Assembly (NCBI GenBank): GCA_040755755.1
Contig: JBFLZW010000030.1
Span: 124,001 to 188,000 of the forward strand
From: a bacterium
Lineage (GTDB): Bacteria; SZUA-182; DTGQ01
DNA length: 64,000 nt
Direction of reading: 5' to 3'
Position 1 is the stretch's first letter. Every line of letters starts with the position of its first letter. The position numbers and the translations under genes were made by a program. The notes under the pieces were generated by a model. It searched no databases, was not told where the DNA came from, and worked only from the letters and a program-made list of their open reading frames with translations. Below, piece after piece: positions 54,551 to 63,218 of the stretch.

Positions 54551-54624
54551 AATTCCCTCGAGAGTATGATAGTAATCAGGTTGTTGAGACTGTAGGCTGT
54601 TAGGCTAAAGCCTTTCTTGCGGTG

Positions 54625-54697
54625 CGGGAGATCGTTTTTCCCTGTGCGCTTTGTGTCCTCTCTCTATTATAAGCTTGGCTTATGTAAGTGCCATTCC
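54625..54697. mobile_element. Truncated copy of the 625-918 mobile element (one end)
   Basis: The 73 bp are the reverse complement of the left end of the first copy (635-707) with about two mismatches. They include the complete terminal repeat (54680-54697). The other end is missing, and no flanking duplication is seen. It lies in the region upstream of the GDT1-family gene. Confidence 0.85.
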
Positions 54698-54774
54698 TTT
54701 TAGGAAGGATAAAGGATTCATATGCAGTTATCAAGAGAATTCGAGGTGGCAAATTGAAAAATCCCGGATCAGAA

Positions 54775-55105
54775 ATGACAAACCTTAGAAAATATGGTAA
54801 TCCTCCCTATTCTGTTGCCGTCATTCACGGCGGTCCGGGTGCACGAGGAGAGATGGCTCCGGGAGGAGGACAGAGCGGAATATACATCCATCATCCGCAT
54901 TCTGGATGACCCGGCAGCTCACGATAAAAATACCTTACTTGCCAGGCTCGGCTCATTGGCATCAAAGGCCGATGTCTGTGATCCGGTCATAGACGGGTCT
55001 GCGGGCATGAGCCCTGGATCGAACGGCAGGCAAAGGATGATTTTTACCAGGTTCTCGAAGAAGAACTGCATGGTACGGTCTAATTGGTTAAAATCCCGGT
55101 GGTGA
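54775..55105 (+). pseudogene. Alpha/beta hydrolase remnant (internal deletion and frameshift)
   Basis: The first frame reads NPPYSVAVIHGGPGARGEMAPGG, the oxyanion-loop start of an alpha/beta hydrolase. A different frame then gives EYTSIIRILDDPAAHDKNTLLARLGSLASKAD (read in parts), which resembles the C-terminal lid part of the same family. The catalytic middle (nucleophile elbow) is missing. A jump between frames near 54855 with loss of about 100 or more codons explains it. No intact product is possible. Confidence 0.65.
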
Positions 55106-55218
55106 ATTTTCAAGCAAAATAACACTTGTTATTTACGCAAATCTGGATTATTATTTTTGCGATTCCTCGATGAAACTCTGAAAGTTATTGCATTCCCCAA
55201 ATTTAGGAAAAACAAAGA

Positions 55219-55956
55219 ATGACGGAAGATTATCGCAGCAAGGTCGCTTTAGTGATTGGCGGGAGCCGTGGAATAGGGCGGGCGATAGCATTACGGCTGG
55301 CCCGGTCGAGCTTTGATATCTGGCTCGCTTACCGGGAGAATCATGAAGCTGCGCAGACAGTCAGGGCAGAAGTGGAACAGGCAGGCAGGCTCTGTGATCT
55401 GTTTTCCTTCGATGTCGCTAATTACGATGAGACAAAAGCCGCTCTGGGAGAAAAAGTGGAAGCGCATGCTCCCTCGGTGGTGGTATATAATGTCGGTGTT
55501 GCCCGGGATAATCTTTTTATGTGGATGACAAAAGAGGAGTGGGACACGGTTCTTTCCACTAATCTTGACGGGTTCTATAATATCATGCACCTGGTGCTCT
55601 TTCCCATGCTGCGTGAGAAGCAGGGACGCATTGTGGTTATATCTTCGGTCTCCGGGCAGATCGGGCAGGCAGGTCAGGTGAATTATTCCGCTTCCAAAGC
55701 CGGACTGATCGGTGCAGTCAAGGCCCTGGCCAGAGAAGTCGGAAAGAAAAATATCCTGGTCAATGTCGTTTCTCCGGGAATGATTGAAACGGATATGACC
55801 AGGGAAATCCCCAAAGACAAAGTAATCCCCCTCATTCCATTACAGCGGTTCGGGACTCCGGAAGATGTGGCCTCGGTCGTTAACTTTTTATGCACCGAAG
55901 AGCATATGTACATTCATGGTCAGGTTATCGGCATCAACGGGGGGCTGGCTATTTAG
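55219..55956 (+). CDS. 3-oxoacyl-ACP reductase (FabG-like short-chain dehydrogenase)
   Basis: A 245-residue SDR. GGSRGIGRAIALRLA binds NADPH (normally TGxSRGIG), YNVGVARD stands for the NAG motif, ISSVSGQIGQAG and NYSASKAGL supply Ser, Tyr and Lys. The FabG-type end IHGQVIGINGGLAI is complete. In polyene clusters the ketoreductase reduces the beta-keto group of each elongation. First gene of a nine-gene operon; its stop abuts the next ATG. Confidence 0.9.
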   Translation: MTEDYRSKVALVIGGSRGIGRAIALRLARSSFDIWLAYRENHEAAQTVRAEVEQAGRLCDLFSFDVANYDETKAALGEKVEAHAPSVVVYNVGVARDNLFMWMTKEEWDTVLSTNLDGFYNIMHLVLFPMLREKQGRIVVISSVSGQIGQAGQVNYSASKAGLIGAVKALAREVGKKNILVNVVSPGMIETDMTREIPKDKVIPLIPLQRFGTPEDVASVVNFLCTEEHMYIHGQVIGINGGLAI

Positions 55957-57471
55957 ATGGAGCGCTATGATGACCTCGTCGTTGGCAGTGGGGTAAGCGG
56001 TATGACCATTGCTCTCCTTCTGGCCATGAATGGACACAAGGTCCTGCTCCTGGAAAAAAATCCTCACCTTGGCGGAGCGATGGCCAGGTTTTACAAACAG
56101 GGTATCCCGTTTGACATAGGATTTCATTTTACCGGAGGGCTTTCCGACAATGGGATCCTTCGCCAGATGCTTTCGGTCCTCGAAATCGAGGAAGATATCC
56201 ACCCTGTATTCCTCCTCCATGAGAAAGCCAATCAGCTCGTTTTTGAAGCGGAACAAAATTCATACGAGATGCCGGCTGGAATACAGAATCTGCAAAGTAA
56301 GTTAAAAGGATACTTCCCTGACGAATGCCCGGCAATTGACCGGTATTTCGCTCTGGTACAGAAGGTTTGCAGGCAAACTGTTACTACTGATTTAAGCAGG
56401 ATTTCCCTGTCCCCGGATATGCTCGACGAAGATTTCATCAGCCTTGATCAGGTCCTGAACCAGTTAACTGACAATCAATCCTTAAAAGGCGTGTTATCGG
56501 CGTATTGTCTGTGCTACGGCGTGAAACCGCAGGAGGTCTCTTTTGCCAATCACAGCAGGATATGTCTGAATCAATATGAATCGATGGCCCGGGTTGAGGG
56601 GGGCGGAGATGCCTTTATTCAAGCCTTTGAGAAACAGTTTGCCCGCTATGATGTTGACATTATGAATAACAGATACCTGAGCGAAATGGTCGATATCAAA
56701 AATAATTCCGTTCAGCGGTTCGTTCTGAACACGGGAGAAGAAATAACCTGCAGCCGGTGTATTCTGACTATCCACCCCACGGAGATACTCAAGATACTGC
56801 CCCGGAAATATTTGAGCAAAGCCTTTATTGACCGGATATCGGCCTTTGAATCGTCAGCCGGATTTTTTTCGCTCTTCGGGGTCCTCCAGGCTGAGGGTCC
56901 TGAAGGTGAAAACAAAGATAATTTCCAGCCCTCGATTGTTACTCTTCTCCCATCCGGGGATTTGAATCAGATGCTCGATCCGGAATATTCCGGCACGCCT
57001 TCGTTGATTATCATGAAGTATCTGGAGGCAGTCAACGGGAAAACCTACCGGCTGGTAAGTGCCTTCGAACCATCTTTTTTCGAACATGCAGTTGCCTGGA
57101 AAGATTCACAAACCGGCAAAAGGCCTGCGGATTACCAAAAATACAAACAGCAGCGAATTGAGAGTATAACCGAGCGCATCCATAAATTCTATCCGGAATT
57201 CAAAAACTCCCTTCAGGTGATGGATGCGGCTTCGATTTTGACCTACCGGGATTATCTGCATTCACCCGAGGGGTCAGCTTATGGCATAAAGCAAAAAGTC
57301 GGACAGTATAACCTTTTTGGAAGGCTTCACCTTCGCAACATCTACGTTGCCGGTCAGAGCGCCCTGTTACCCGGATTGGTAGGGGCAATGATGTCATCGT
57401 TTATCATGGGCCGGGGCATAGTTGGCAAAGAAACATTCACCCGGTTTATCGAACAGAGATTATGCAATTGA
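55957..57471 (+). CDS. CrtI/phytoene-desaturase-like FAD oxidoreductase
   Basis: A 504-residue flavoprotein. The N terminus YDDLVVGSGVSGMTIALLL...EKN is the dinucleotide-binding fold, with GGAMARFYKQGIPFDIGFHF as the second block. The C terminus NIYVAGQSALLPGLVGAMMSSF is the conserved desaturase/isomerase end. Relatives introduce or isomerise double bonds on carotenoids and on fatty acid chains in ladderane-type clusters. It starts one base after fabG and overlaps the ketosynthase by 10 bp. Its substrate is probably ACP-bound or a released acyl chain. Confidence 0.82.
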   Translation: MERYDDLVVGSGVSGMTIALLLAMNGHKVLLLEKNPHLGGAMARFYKQGIPFDIGFHFTGGLSDNGILRQMLSVLEIEEDIHPVFLLHEKANQLVFEAEQNSYEMPAGIQNLQSKLKGYFPDECPAIDRYFALVQKVCRQTVTTDLSRISLSPDMLDEDFISLDQVLNQLTDNQSLKGVLSAYCLCYGVKPQEVSFANHSRICLNQYESMARVEGGGDAFIQAFEKQFARYDVDIMNNRYLSEMVDIKNNSVQRFVLNTGEEITCSRCILTIHPTEILKILPRKYLSKAFIDRISAFESSAGFFSLFGVLQAEGPEGENKDNFQPSIVTLLPSGDLNQMLDPEYSGTPSLIIMKYLEAVNGKTYRLVSAFEPSFFEHAVAWKDSQTGKRPADYQKYKQQRIESITERIHKFYPEFKNSLQVMDAASILTYRDYLHSPEGSAYGIKQKVGQYNLFGRLHLRNIYVAGQSALLPGLVGAMMSSFIMGRGIVGKETFTRFIEQRLCN

Positions 57472-58697
57472 AGCGAGTAGTCATAACAGGAGTTGGTGCA
57501 GTCTGCGGGTTAGGCCAGGACGTTCCCTCTCTTATCGAGGGAATCGAACAGGGGAAAAGCGCTGTTCGCTCCATGGAGGGATGGGACCGGTATAACGGCC
57601 TGCGCTGTCTGGTGGGGGCACCTTGTGAGTTGAAAAATGAGAAGGAAATCCCGCGGCAGTACCGGCGGCTGATGGGCAGGATGAGCATTTTTGCCGTACA
57701 GGCCAGCCAGCAGGCAATCGCTGATGCCGGGATACCACAGGAGAGCTTATCATCGGGACGGATCGGCTGCATCATCGGCTCGACTATGGGAAGCGCCGAG
57801 AGCCTGAACGAGGCATTTGAAATAATATTGCCGAACAAAGATCTGACTCAGTTAAAGTCGACCCAGTTTTTTCAATGTGTTTCCCACACAGCGACCATGA
57901 ATGTATCCCGATATCTGGGAATTCATGGGTATGTTACCGCCACTTCGGCAGCCTGCGCATCCGCCCTGCAGGCCCTGGGAGCGGGTTACGACCTGATCAG
58001 GCTGGGAAGACAGGAAGCCATGGTGTGCGGCGGTGCGGAGGAGCTCCATCCTACGGTAACCGGCTCTTTCGATGTCCTGGTTGCAACTTCGGCCCGGTAT
58101 AACCATGCTCCTCATCAAACTCCCCGGCCCTTTGACAGCAAACGTGACGGCCTTGTCTGCGGTGAAGGAAGCGGCATGCTCCTTCTGGAGGAATATGAAC
58201 GCGCACGGCAAAGAGGTGCCAGGATATACGCTGAAATCATCGGCTATAACACCAGTGGAAATGGAATCAATGTCAGCCAGTCCTATAAGGAAGCAATCGT
58301 CTCGTGTATGAGTGAGGCCTTACAAGACGCCTCTCTCACCCCACAGGATGTTGACTATATCAATGCCCATGCCACGGCAACCATCCAGGGAGATAAAGAA
58401 GAGGCCGAGGCGATCAGGGAGGTTTTCGGAAATTCCGTACCGGTAAGCAGTCTGAAGGGCTACTTTGGACATACCCTGGGGGCGTCAGGATCGATCGAAC
58501 TGATCGCCTCCCTGATCATGATGAAGAAAGGCAGGATTTATCCTACGCACAATCTGGAAACGGTCAGTCCGGAATGCGAGGGGATTTTTCATGTACAGGA
58601 ATGCCTGAACCGGGAGATCCGCGTCCTGCTCAAGAATTGCTTTGCCTTTGGGGGGATCAATGCTGCCTTGATCTGTAAAAAAGTGCCCTCTGAATAA
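57462..58697 (+). CDS. Beta-ketoacyl-ACP synthase (FabF/KAS II-like)
   Basis: A 411-residue condensing enzyme. The catalytic Cys is in ATSAACASAL, the two His in INAHATAT and GYFGHTLGASG, so all three are intact. Other family blocks: VVITGVGAV, GRIGCIIGSTMG, RPFDSKRDGLVCGEGSGM (in parts) and LLKNCFAFGGINAAL. It elongates an acyl chain on ACP with malonyl-ACP. It overlaps the oxidoreductase and sits 21 bp before the ACP. No chain-length factor is present, so it is a stand-alone homodimer type. Confidence 0.92.
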   Translation: MQLKRVVITGVGAVCGLGQDVPSLIEGIEQGKSAVRSMEGWDRYNGLRCLVGAPCELKNEKEIPRQYRRLMGRMSIFAVQASQQAIADAGIPQESLSSGRIGCIIGSTMGSAESLNEAFEIILPNKDLTQLKSTQFFQCVSHTATMNVSRYLGIHGYVTATSAACASALQALGAGYDLIRLGRQEAMVCGGAEELHPTVTGSFDVLVATSARYNHAPHQTPRPFDSKRDGLVCGEGSGMLLLEEYERARQRGARIYAEIIGYNTSGNGINVSQSYKEAIVSCMSEALQDASLTPQDVDYINAHATATIQGDKEEAEAIREVFGNSVPVSSLKGYFGHTLGASGSIELIASLIMMKKGRIYPTHNLETVSPECEGIFHVQECLNREIRVLLKNCFAFGGINAALICKKVPSE

Positions 58698-58718
58698 CCA
58701 GCAGCAAAAAGGATATCT

Positions 58719-58970
58719 ATGACTGAGCAAGAAATAATCACCAAGGTAAACGAGGTATTTATCGAGTCGTTTGAAATAGCGCCGGAAAAGCTCCAGCCCC
58801 AGGTGAATATTTTTCAGGATCTGGGGCTGGATAGCCTTGATATTGTAGATTTGGTTGTGGCTCTGCAAAACAAGTTCAAGATAAAAATACACAATGATGA
58901 GCGGATGAGAGAAATCCGGACCCTGGAAGATATTCATCAGTTTGCCAAAAATATAGTTATTGACCGTTGA
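58719..58970 (+). CDS. Acyl carrier protein
   Basis: An 83-residue ACP. The phosphopantetheine Ser is in LGLDSLDIVDLVV, with typical acidic helices (QEIITKVNEVFIE, MREIRTLEDIHQF). A dedicated ACP next to a KS, KR and hotdog domain shows this locus builds its own acyl chain. AAAGGA lies before the ATG. Confidence 0.95.
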   Translation: MTEQEIITKVNEVFIESFEIAPEKLQPQVNIFQDLGLDSLDIVDLVVALQNKFKIKIHNDERMREIRTLEDIHQFAKNIVIDR

Positions 58971-59005
58971 AGAACATAGTTCCCGGACCTTGAGAGGGGT
59001 AGTCC

Positions 59006-59758
59006 ATGGATGGCCTCAGCGTTATACTGTTAAACACCTTTTTTTATGGAGCGTTTCTCGTGTTTTCGGCAACGGTTATACCGCTTTTCATCCTGTATCT
59101 TGCTCTTCTTTCGGTATTCATGTCACACCGCGGCATCATGAGACAGTTACGCCGTGCTATCAGTTGGTATGGTTTTATTATCATCAAGGTCTTTCCCTTT
59201 CCTTTTGCCCGGGTCCGGTACCGGGATTATGGAAAAGCCGATCCTGAGGGACCGTATCTTTTCGTCTGCAACCATCGGTCCGCTTCGGATGCCTTTTTAA
59301 TGGCCTGTTTGCCCTACGAATGTGTCCAGGTGGTAAACATCTGGCCGTTTCGGATACCGGTTTTGGGGACATTTGCCCGGCTGGCTGGCTATCTCAGCAT
59401 CAGAGAGATGTCGTTTGAGGAATTTTCCCGCAAATCGATCGATCTCCTCAACCAGGGAGTTTCCATCATTGCCTTTCCTGAAGGAACCCGTTCCGGGAGC
59501 AGCGTCATGAGGCCGTTTCACAGCTCAGTGTTCCGGGTCGCTCTCGAAGCCCGGTGCCCGATTGTGCCAATATGTATTTCCGGAAACGAAGACAAGCCCC
59601 ATCGGGGCTCTCTCATACTTCATCCGGGAATAATCAGGATGCATAAATTACCAGCCCTGCCCTGGGAAAAATACAAAGATTTAACCTCGTTTAAGTTAAA
59701 AAACATGGTGCGGGACATTATTGCCCGGGAACTGGCTGGTATGGAGGGAAATAGATAA
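59006..59758 (+). CDS. 1-acyl-sn-glycerol-3-phosphate acyltransferase-like protein (PlsC family)
   Basis: A 250-residue membrane-associated acyltransferase. An N-terminal hydrophobic region (about 8-40), then NHRSASDAFLMA (HX4D catalytic motif), FPEGTRSGSSVM (the substrate-binding EGTRS block) and IVPICISG. Transfers acyl groups from ACP or CoA to a lipid. GAGGGG precedes the ATG. Its TAATG end overlaps the ligase gene by one base. In aryl polyene clusters an acyltransferase moves the finished chain to a lipid core. Confidence 0.88.
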   Translation: MDGLSVILLNTFFYGAFLVFSATVIPLFILYLALLSVFMSHRGIMRQLRRAISWYGFIIIKVFPFPFARVRYRDYGKADPEGPYLFVCNHRSASDAFLMACLPYECVQVVNIWPFRIPVLGTFARLAGYLSIREMSFEEFSRKSIDLLNQGVSIIAFPEGTRSGSSVMRPFHSSVFRVALEARCPIVPICISGNEDKPHRGSLILHPGIIRMHKLPALPWEKYKDLTSFKLKNMVRDIIARELAGMEGNR

Positions 59759-61065
59759 TGACAGAGCTGTCCCGGTATCGGGAAATTTCGTTTTCCAGCC
59801 CGGAAGCGATACGAGAGGTGCAGGAGGGCCGGTTGCGAAAACATCTTGTTTATTGCCGTGAGCATTCCCCGTATTATCGAAGGGTGTTACAAGATATTGA
59901 CCTTGATTTTGAAAAGATAACCCTCGACCTGATATCCCGGCTTCCCTTCACGGATAAATCCGAGATCGAAAAATATAACCATGACCTGTGCGCAGTTGCC
60001 CCGGATAAAATCGTCGATATTGTCCTGTCCTCCGGAACAACCGGCAGCCCGACTCTGGTAATGTACACGGAGCATGATCTCAGGCGGCTTGCTTACAATG
60101 AGGAAATCTCCTTCCAGGGATGTGGAATGACCAGGGATGATGTGGTGCTGCTGACCTGTACCATAGACCGGTGTTTTGTGGCTGGTCTGGCGTATTTCCT
60201 GGGGGTGCGCAGTGTCGGGGCGGCAGCAATCAGGAGTGGCCAGAATAGTGTGGAAAGTCACTGGGAAATCATCAGGAGAATGAATCCTACAATTATCGTT
60301 GGAGTCCCGACCTTTCTCAAGAAACTGGGCCTCTATGTGCAGGAAAGGGGAGTCGATCCTGGTCAACTCAGGGTATCCAAACTGATATGCATCGGTGAGC
60401 CGTTACGGGATAAATATCTCAAGTTATTGAAGATCGGGGAAGATTTGGAAAAAATCTGGCAGGCTCAATGCTTTTCCACCTACGCTTCTTCGGAAGTGGT
60501 GACCACATTCTGCGAATGCAGTGCCCGGCAGGGAGGGCATCTTCATCCGGACCTGGCGGTTCTTGAAATCGTCGATGAAGCGGGCAGGGCAGTCCCTGCC
60601 GGAACTATCGGGGAGGTAGTGATAACTCCGCTGGCGGTTGAAGGAATGCCGCTGGTACGGTTTAAAACCGGAGATGTAAGCTTCCTGATCGATAAACCCT
60701 GCTCCTGCGGAAAAAACTCTCCCCGCCTGGGTCCGATCCTGGGGAGAAAGAAACAGATGATGAAGATCCGCGGGACCACCCTTTATCCCCAGGCAGTATA
60801 TTCAGCCCTGGACGAAATCGAGGCGGTCGGTGAATATTATCTTGTCGTCAGCCGCGAGAGCAATCTGTCTGACACCATAACCATTTATGCGGCGGTCAAC
60901 GACGCCTCATGTACGGCTGAGGTTATTCAGGACCGGCTTCAGGCACGGCTGCGGGTGAAACCGTCGGTGGTGATCGATTCTCCGGAAGCGGTACGGCAAC
61001 AGGTGTTCAACCCGAAATCGAGGAAACCGATCCGGTTCCGGGATAAACGACAGGGGATGAAGTAA
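59758..61065 (+). CDS. PaaK-like adenylate-forming ligase
   Basis: A 435-residue enzyme of the phenylacetate-CoA ligase type. Shown by VLSSGTTGSPTLVMYTE (P-loop), TYASSEVV, VITPLAVEGMPLVRFKTGD and GRKKQMMKIRGTTLYP. The Cys-rich PCSCGKNSPR loop is usual in PaaK relatives. It activates an aryl or acyl acid as AMP ester and passes it to CoA or ACP; here it may load the starter unit. It overlaps plsC by one base and is 2 bp from the radical SAM gene. Confidence 0.85.
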   Translation: MTELSRYREISFSSPEAIREVQEGRLRKHLVYCREHSPYYRRVLQDIDLDFEKITLDLISRLPFTDKSEIEKYNHDLCAVAPDKIVDIVLSSGTTGSPTLVMYTEHDLRRLAYNEEISFQGCGMTRDDVVLLTCTIDRCFVAGLAYFLGVRSVGAAAIRSGQNSVESHWEIIRRMNPTIIVGVPTFLKKLGLYVQERGVDPGQLRVSKLICIGEPLRDKYLKLLKIGEDLEKIWQAQCFSTYASSEVVTTFCECSARQGGHLHPDLAVLEIVDEAGRAVPAGTIGEVVITPLAVEGMPLVRFKTGDVSFLIDKPCSCGKNSPRLGPILGRKKQMMKIRGTTLYPQAVYSALDEIEAVGEYYLVVSRESNLSDTITIYAAVNDASCTAEVIQDRLQARLRVKPSVVIDSPEAVRQQVFNPKSRKPIRFRDKRQGMK

Positions 61066-61067
61066 CC

Positions 61068-62558
61068 ATGCAAACCTGCCCAAGCAAGATTCGTAACTTT
61101 GAATTCAGCCGGGAAGAAATCGAAGAGGCAGTAAGAGCTGACCGGCTCCTTTCTCTGGAGATCGAATTCAGCCTGCGCTGCAATTTTCGCTGCTCGTATT
61201 GCTACCAGCCGGAAAGCTCTGTGTTCGAACATGAACTGACGGAAGAAGAAATCCGGGATGTTATTCTCCAGGCCAAAGACCTTGGAGCCAGAAAAATCGT
61301 TATCCTCGGCGGCGAGCCGATGGTCTATCCCCACATTCTCGAAGTAATTGCCTTTATCCGGCAGCAGGGTCTCGATATCGAGATGTTTACCAACGGCTTT
61401 CAGATCACGGCTGCCGTGGCCGGGTATTTGTTCAACCATCAGGTCATGGTGGTCCTCAAGATGAATACTCATGATGAAAAGACCCAGGATATGCTGGCCG
61501 GGAAAAAGGGAGCCTACAAAATCATCCAGACTGCGTTTTTGCATTTGAAACAGGCAGGCTACCCCTCCGAAAAAGCTCCTCTGGCAGTCAGCACCATTAT
61601 CTGCCGGCAGAATATCGATGATCTGGCAGGTATGTGGCAGTGGCTGCGAAATCAAAACATTATTCCCTATTTTGAAATGATTACTCCCCAGGGCAATGCC
61701 AGACAGAATGCATGGTTAGCGGTCGATTCAAAAAAAGTGTTTGACGTATTTCAGCAGATCGCCGACATCGACCGCCGTCAATATGGCCAGTGCTGGGACC
61801 CTCAGCCTCCTCTGGTCGGCAACAAGTGCCTGCGGCACCGGTTTTCCTGCCTGGTCAATTCGCAGGGGGATGTAATGCCCTGTGTCGGGGTGGGTATTCC
61901 TATCGGCAATATCCGGGAGCACAGGCTTTCCGATATCTTGCAGGGGAGTGAGGTTGTCCGGGACCTCAAAAACTTCCGTCACACCATCAAAGGCCCCTGC
62001 CGCAGGTGCGAAAAACTCGAGAGCTGCTACGGCTGCCGGGGGGCGGCCTATCAATTGACCGGAGATTATCTGGCCTCGGACCCCTTATGCTGGAAGAACG
62101 CCGACCGTCAGGATGAAATCGTTACCCTGCCGATATCGGCCCATGAGATTATCCCGCAGAAAGAACCGATGCGGGTCATCGATTCCCTGCTCAAATTGGG
62201 CGAGCGGACAGCGGAAGTTTCGGTAACTATCCGGGAAGATATGCCCGGGGTCGATGAAAACGGCATGATCGACCAGACCCTCTATCTTGAAATGATGGCC
62301 CAGGCCGTTGCAGCTCAAAAGGGATTCAAATACCTTGGCACATCTCAATCGCCGCCCGATGGATTTCTGCTGGGAGCCAGAAATCTGGAGATTCTGGGGA
62401 GTGCCTGTGTCGGCGATACCCTGACCGTGATGGTAACCCAGTCTGTCCAGTATGGTGATTTTGGGCTGGTACAGGGCACCGTGGTGCGGGGCGGTCAGGT
62501 GCTGGCACGAGGGGAGATAAAGGTCTGGCAAAATACCAGTCAGGAGGCAGTTGCTTGA
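61068..62558 (+). CDS. Radical SAM/SPASM protein fused to a C-terminal hotdog domain
   Basis: A 496-residue fusion. Radical SAM core (about 28-230): CNFRCSYC cluster site, GGEPMVYPH and NGFQITA. SPASM region (about 250-345): CLRHRFSC, MPCVG, CRRCEKLESCYGC and CW bind auxiliary clusters. Residues about 355-496 are a FabA/FabZ/ApeP-like hotdog: IPQKEPMRVIDSLL corresponds to the FabZ PHRYPFLLVD block but has Gln in place of the catalytic His, while LEMMAQAVAAQ keeps the Glu. The hotdog may thus bind acyl chains without dehydrating. A radical step on an ACP-bound chain is inferred. Its end overlaps the LolA gene by 4 bp. Confidence 0.85.
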   Translation: MQTCPSKIRNFEFSREEIEEAVRADRLLSLEIEFSLRCNFRCSYCYQPESSVFEHELTEEEIRDVILQAKDLGARKIVILGGEPMVYPHILEVIAFIRQQGLDIEMFTNGFQITAAVAGYLFNHQVMVVLKMNTHDEKTQDMLAGKKGAYKIIQTAFLHLKQAGYPSEKAPLAVSTIICRQNIDDLAGMWQWLRNQNIIPYFEMITPQGNARQNAWLAVDSKKVFDVFQQIADIDRRQYGQCWDPQPPLVGNKCLRHRFSCLVNSQGDVMPCVGVGIPIGNIREHRLSDILQGSEVVRDLKNFRHTIKGPCRRCEKLESCYGCRGAAYQLTGDYLASDPLCWKNADRQDEIVTLPISAHEIIPQKEPMRVIDSLLKLGERTAEVSVTIREDMPGVDENGMIDQTLYLEMMAQAVAAQKGFKYLGTSQSPPDGFLLGARNLEILGSACVGDTLTVMVTQSVQYGDFGLVQGTVVRGGQVLARGEIKVWQNTSQEAVA

Positions 62559-63217
62559 AACAACAGGCAATAGTGTTCATGGTATGGTTTTTACTGTTCG
62601 GAATATGCCGCCTCAGTGAACCGGCAATGCAGGAAGCCGGTCGTCCGGATACGCCGCAAATCGTTACGATCCTGAAAAGGCTGGAAGGGAAAATGTCCGG
62701 CATAAAAACACTCAGGACCAGTTTCACTCAGGAGAAAAATCTCGCGGTTTTCGATCGCAAGCTCATCCTGAAAGGAACTATTTTTCTGCAAAAGCCTGAT
62801 CTTTTCGCCTGGCATGTCAAAGATCCGGTCCGCTATTCCCTGCTCATAAAAGGCGGCGCAGTAACTCAATGGGATGAAGAGAGCGGGAAGGTCCAGCACA
62901 TATCCCTGGCGAAGAATCCCGGATATCAAATTGTCACCCGGCAGTTGCAGGAATGGTTTTCCGGTACCTATACTTCACTGCTTGAGCACTACGAGGTGAG
63001 GGTCCTGAATCATGATCCGGTTTGCCTGAAGTTCGATCCCCGCAAAGATGCCCTGGCCAGTAAAGCCATTACCAGTGTCACCGTTACCTTCGATAAGGAT
63101 GAGCGCTACATTCAAACAATCTCCATCCAGGAAAAGAATGGAGATGGCACCCTCCTTACCTTTACCGATACTCAGCTCAATATTCCCATCGATGCCAGGG
63201 CCTGGGAGGTGAAATAG
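62555..63217 (+). CDS. LolA-like outer-membrane lipoprotein carrier
   Basis: A 220-residue periplasmic protein: signal peptide (about 1-20), then RTSFTQEKNLAVFDRKLILKGTIFLQKPDLFAW (recognised in parts), a fold that carries acyl chains between membranes. In aryl polyene clusters a LolA-like gene beside an MMPL exporter moves the product to the outer membrane. It begins with TTG (AGGAGG upstream) overlapping the radical SAM stop. Confidence 0.88.
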   Translation: MKQQAIVFMVWFLLFGICRLSEPAMQEAGRPDTPQIVTILKRLEGKMSGIKTLRTSFTQEKNLAVFDRKLILKGTIFLQKPDLFAWHVKDPVRYSLLIKGGAVTQWDEESGKVQHISLAKNPGYQIVTRQLQEWFSGTYTSLLEHYEVRVLNHDPVCLKFDPRKDALASKAITSVTVTFDKDERYIQTISIQEKNGDGTLLTFTDTQLNIPIDARAWEVK

Positions 63218-63218
63218 G

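Noticed and set aside
54551-54690. Manganese (yybP-ykoY) riboswitch before the GDT1-family exporter
   Set aside because: The family is often controlled by it, but I see none of the conserved core; the region instead holds the mobile element end.
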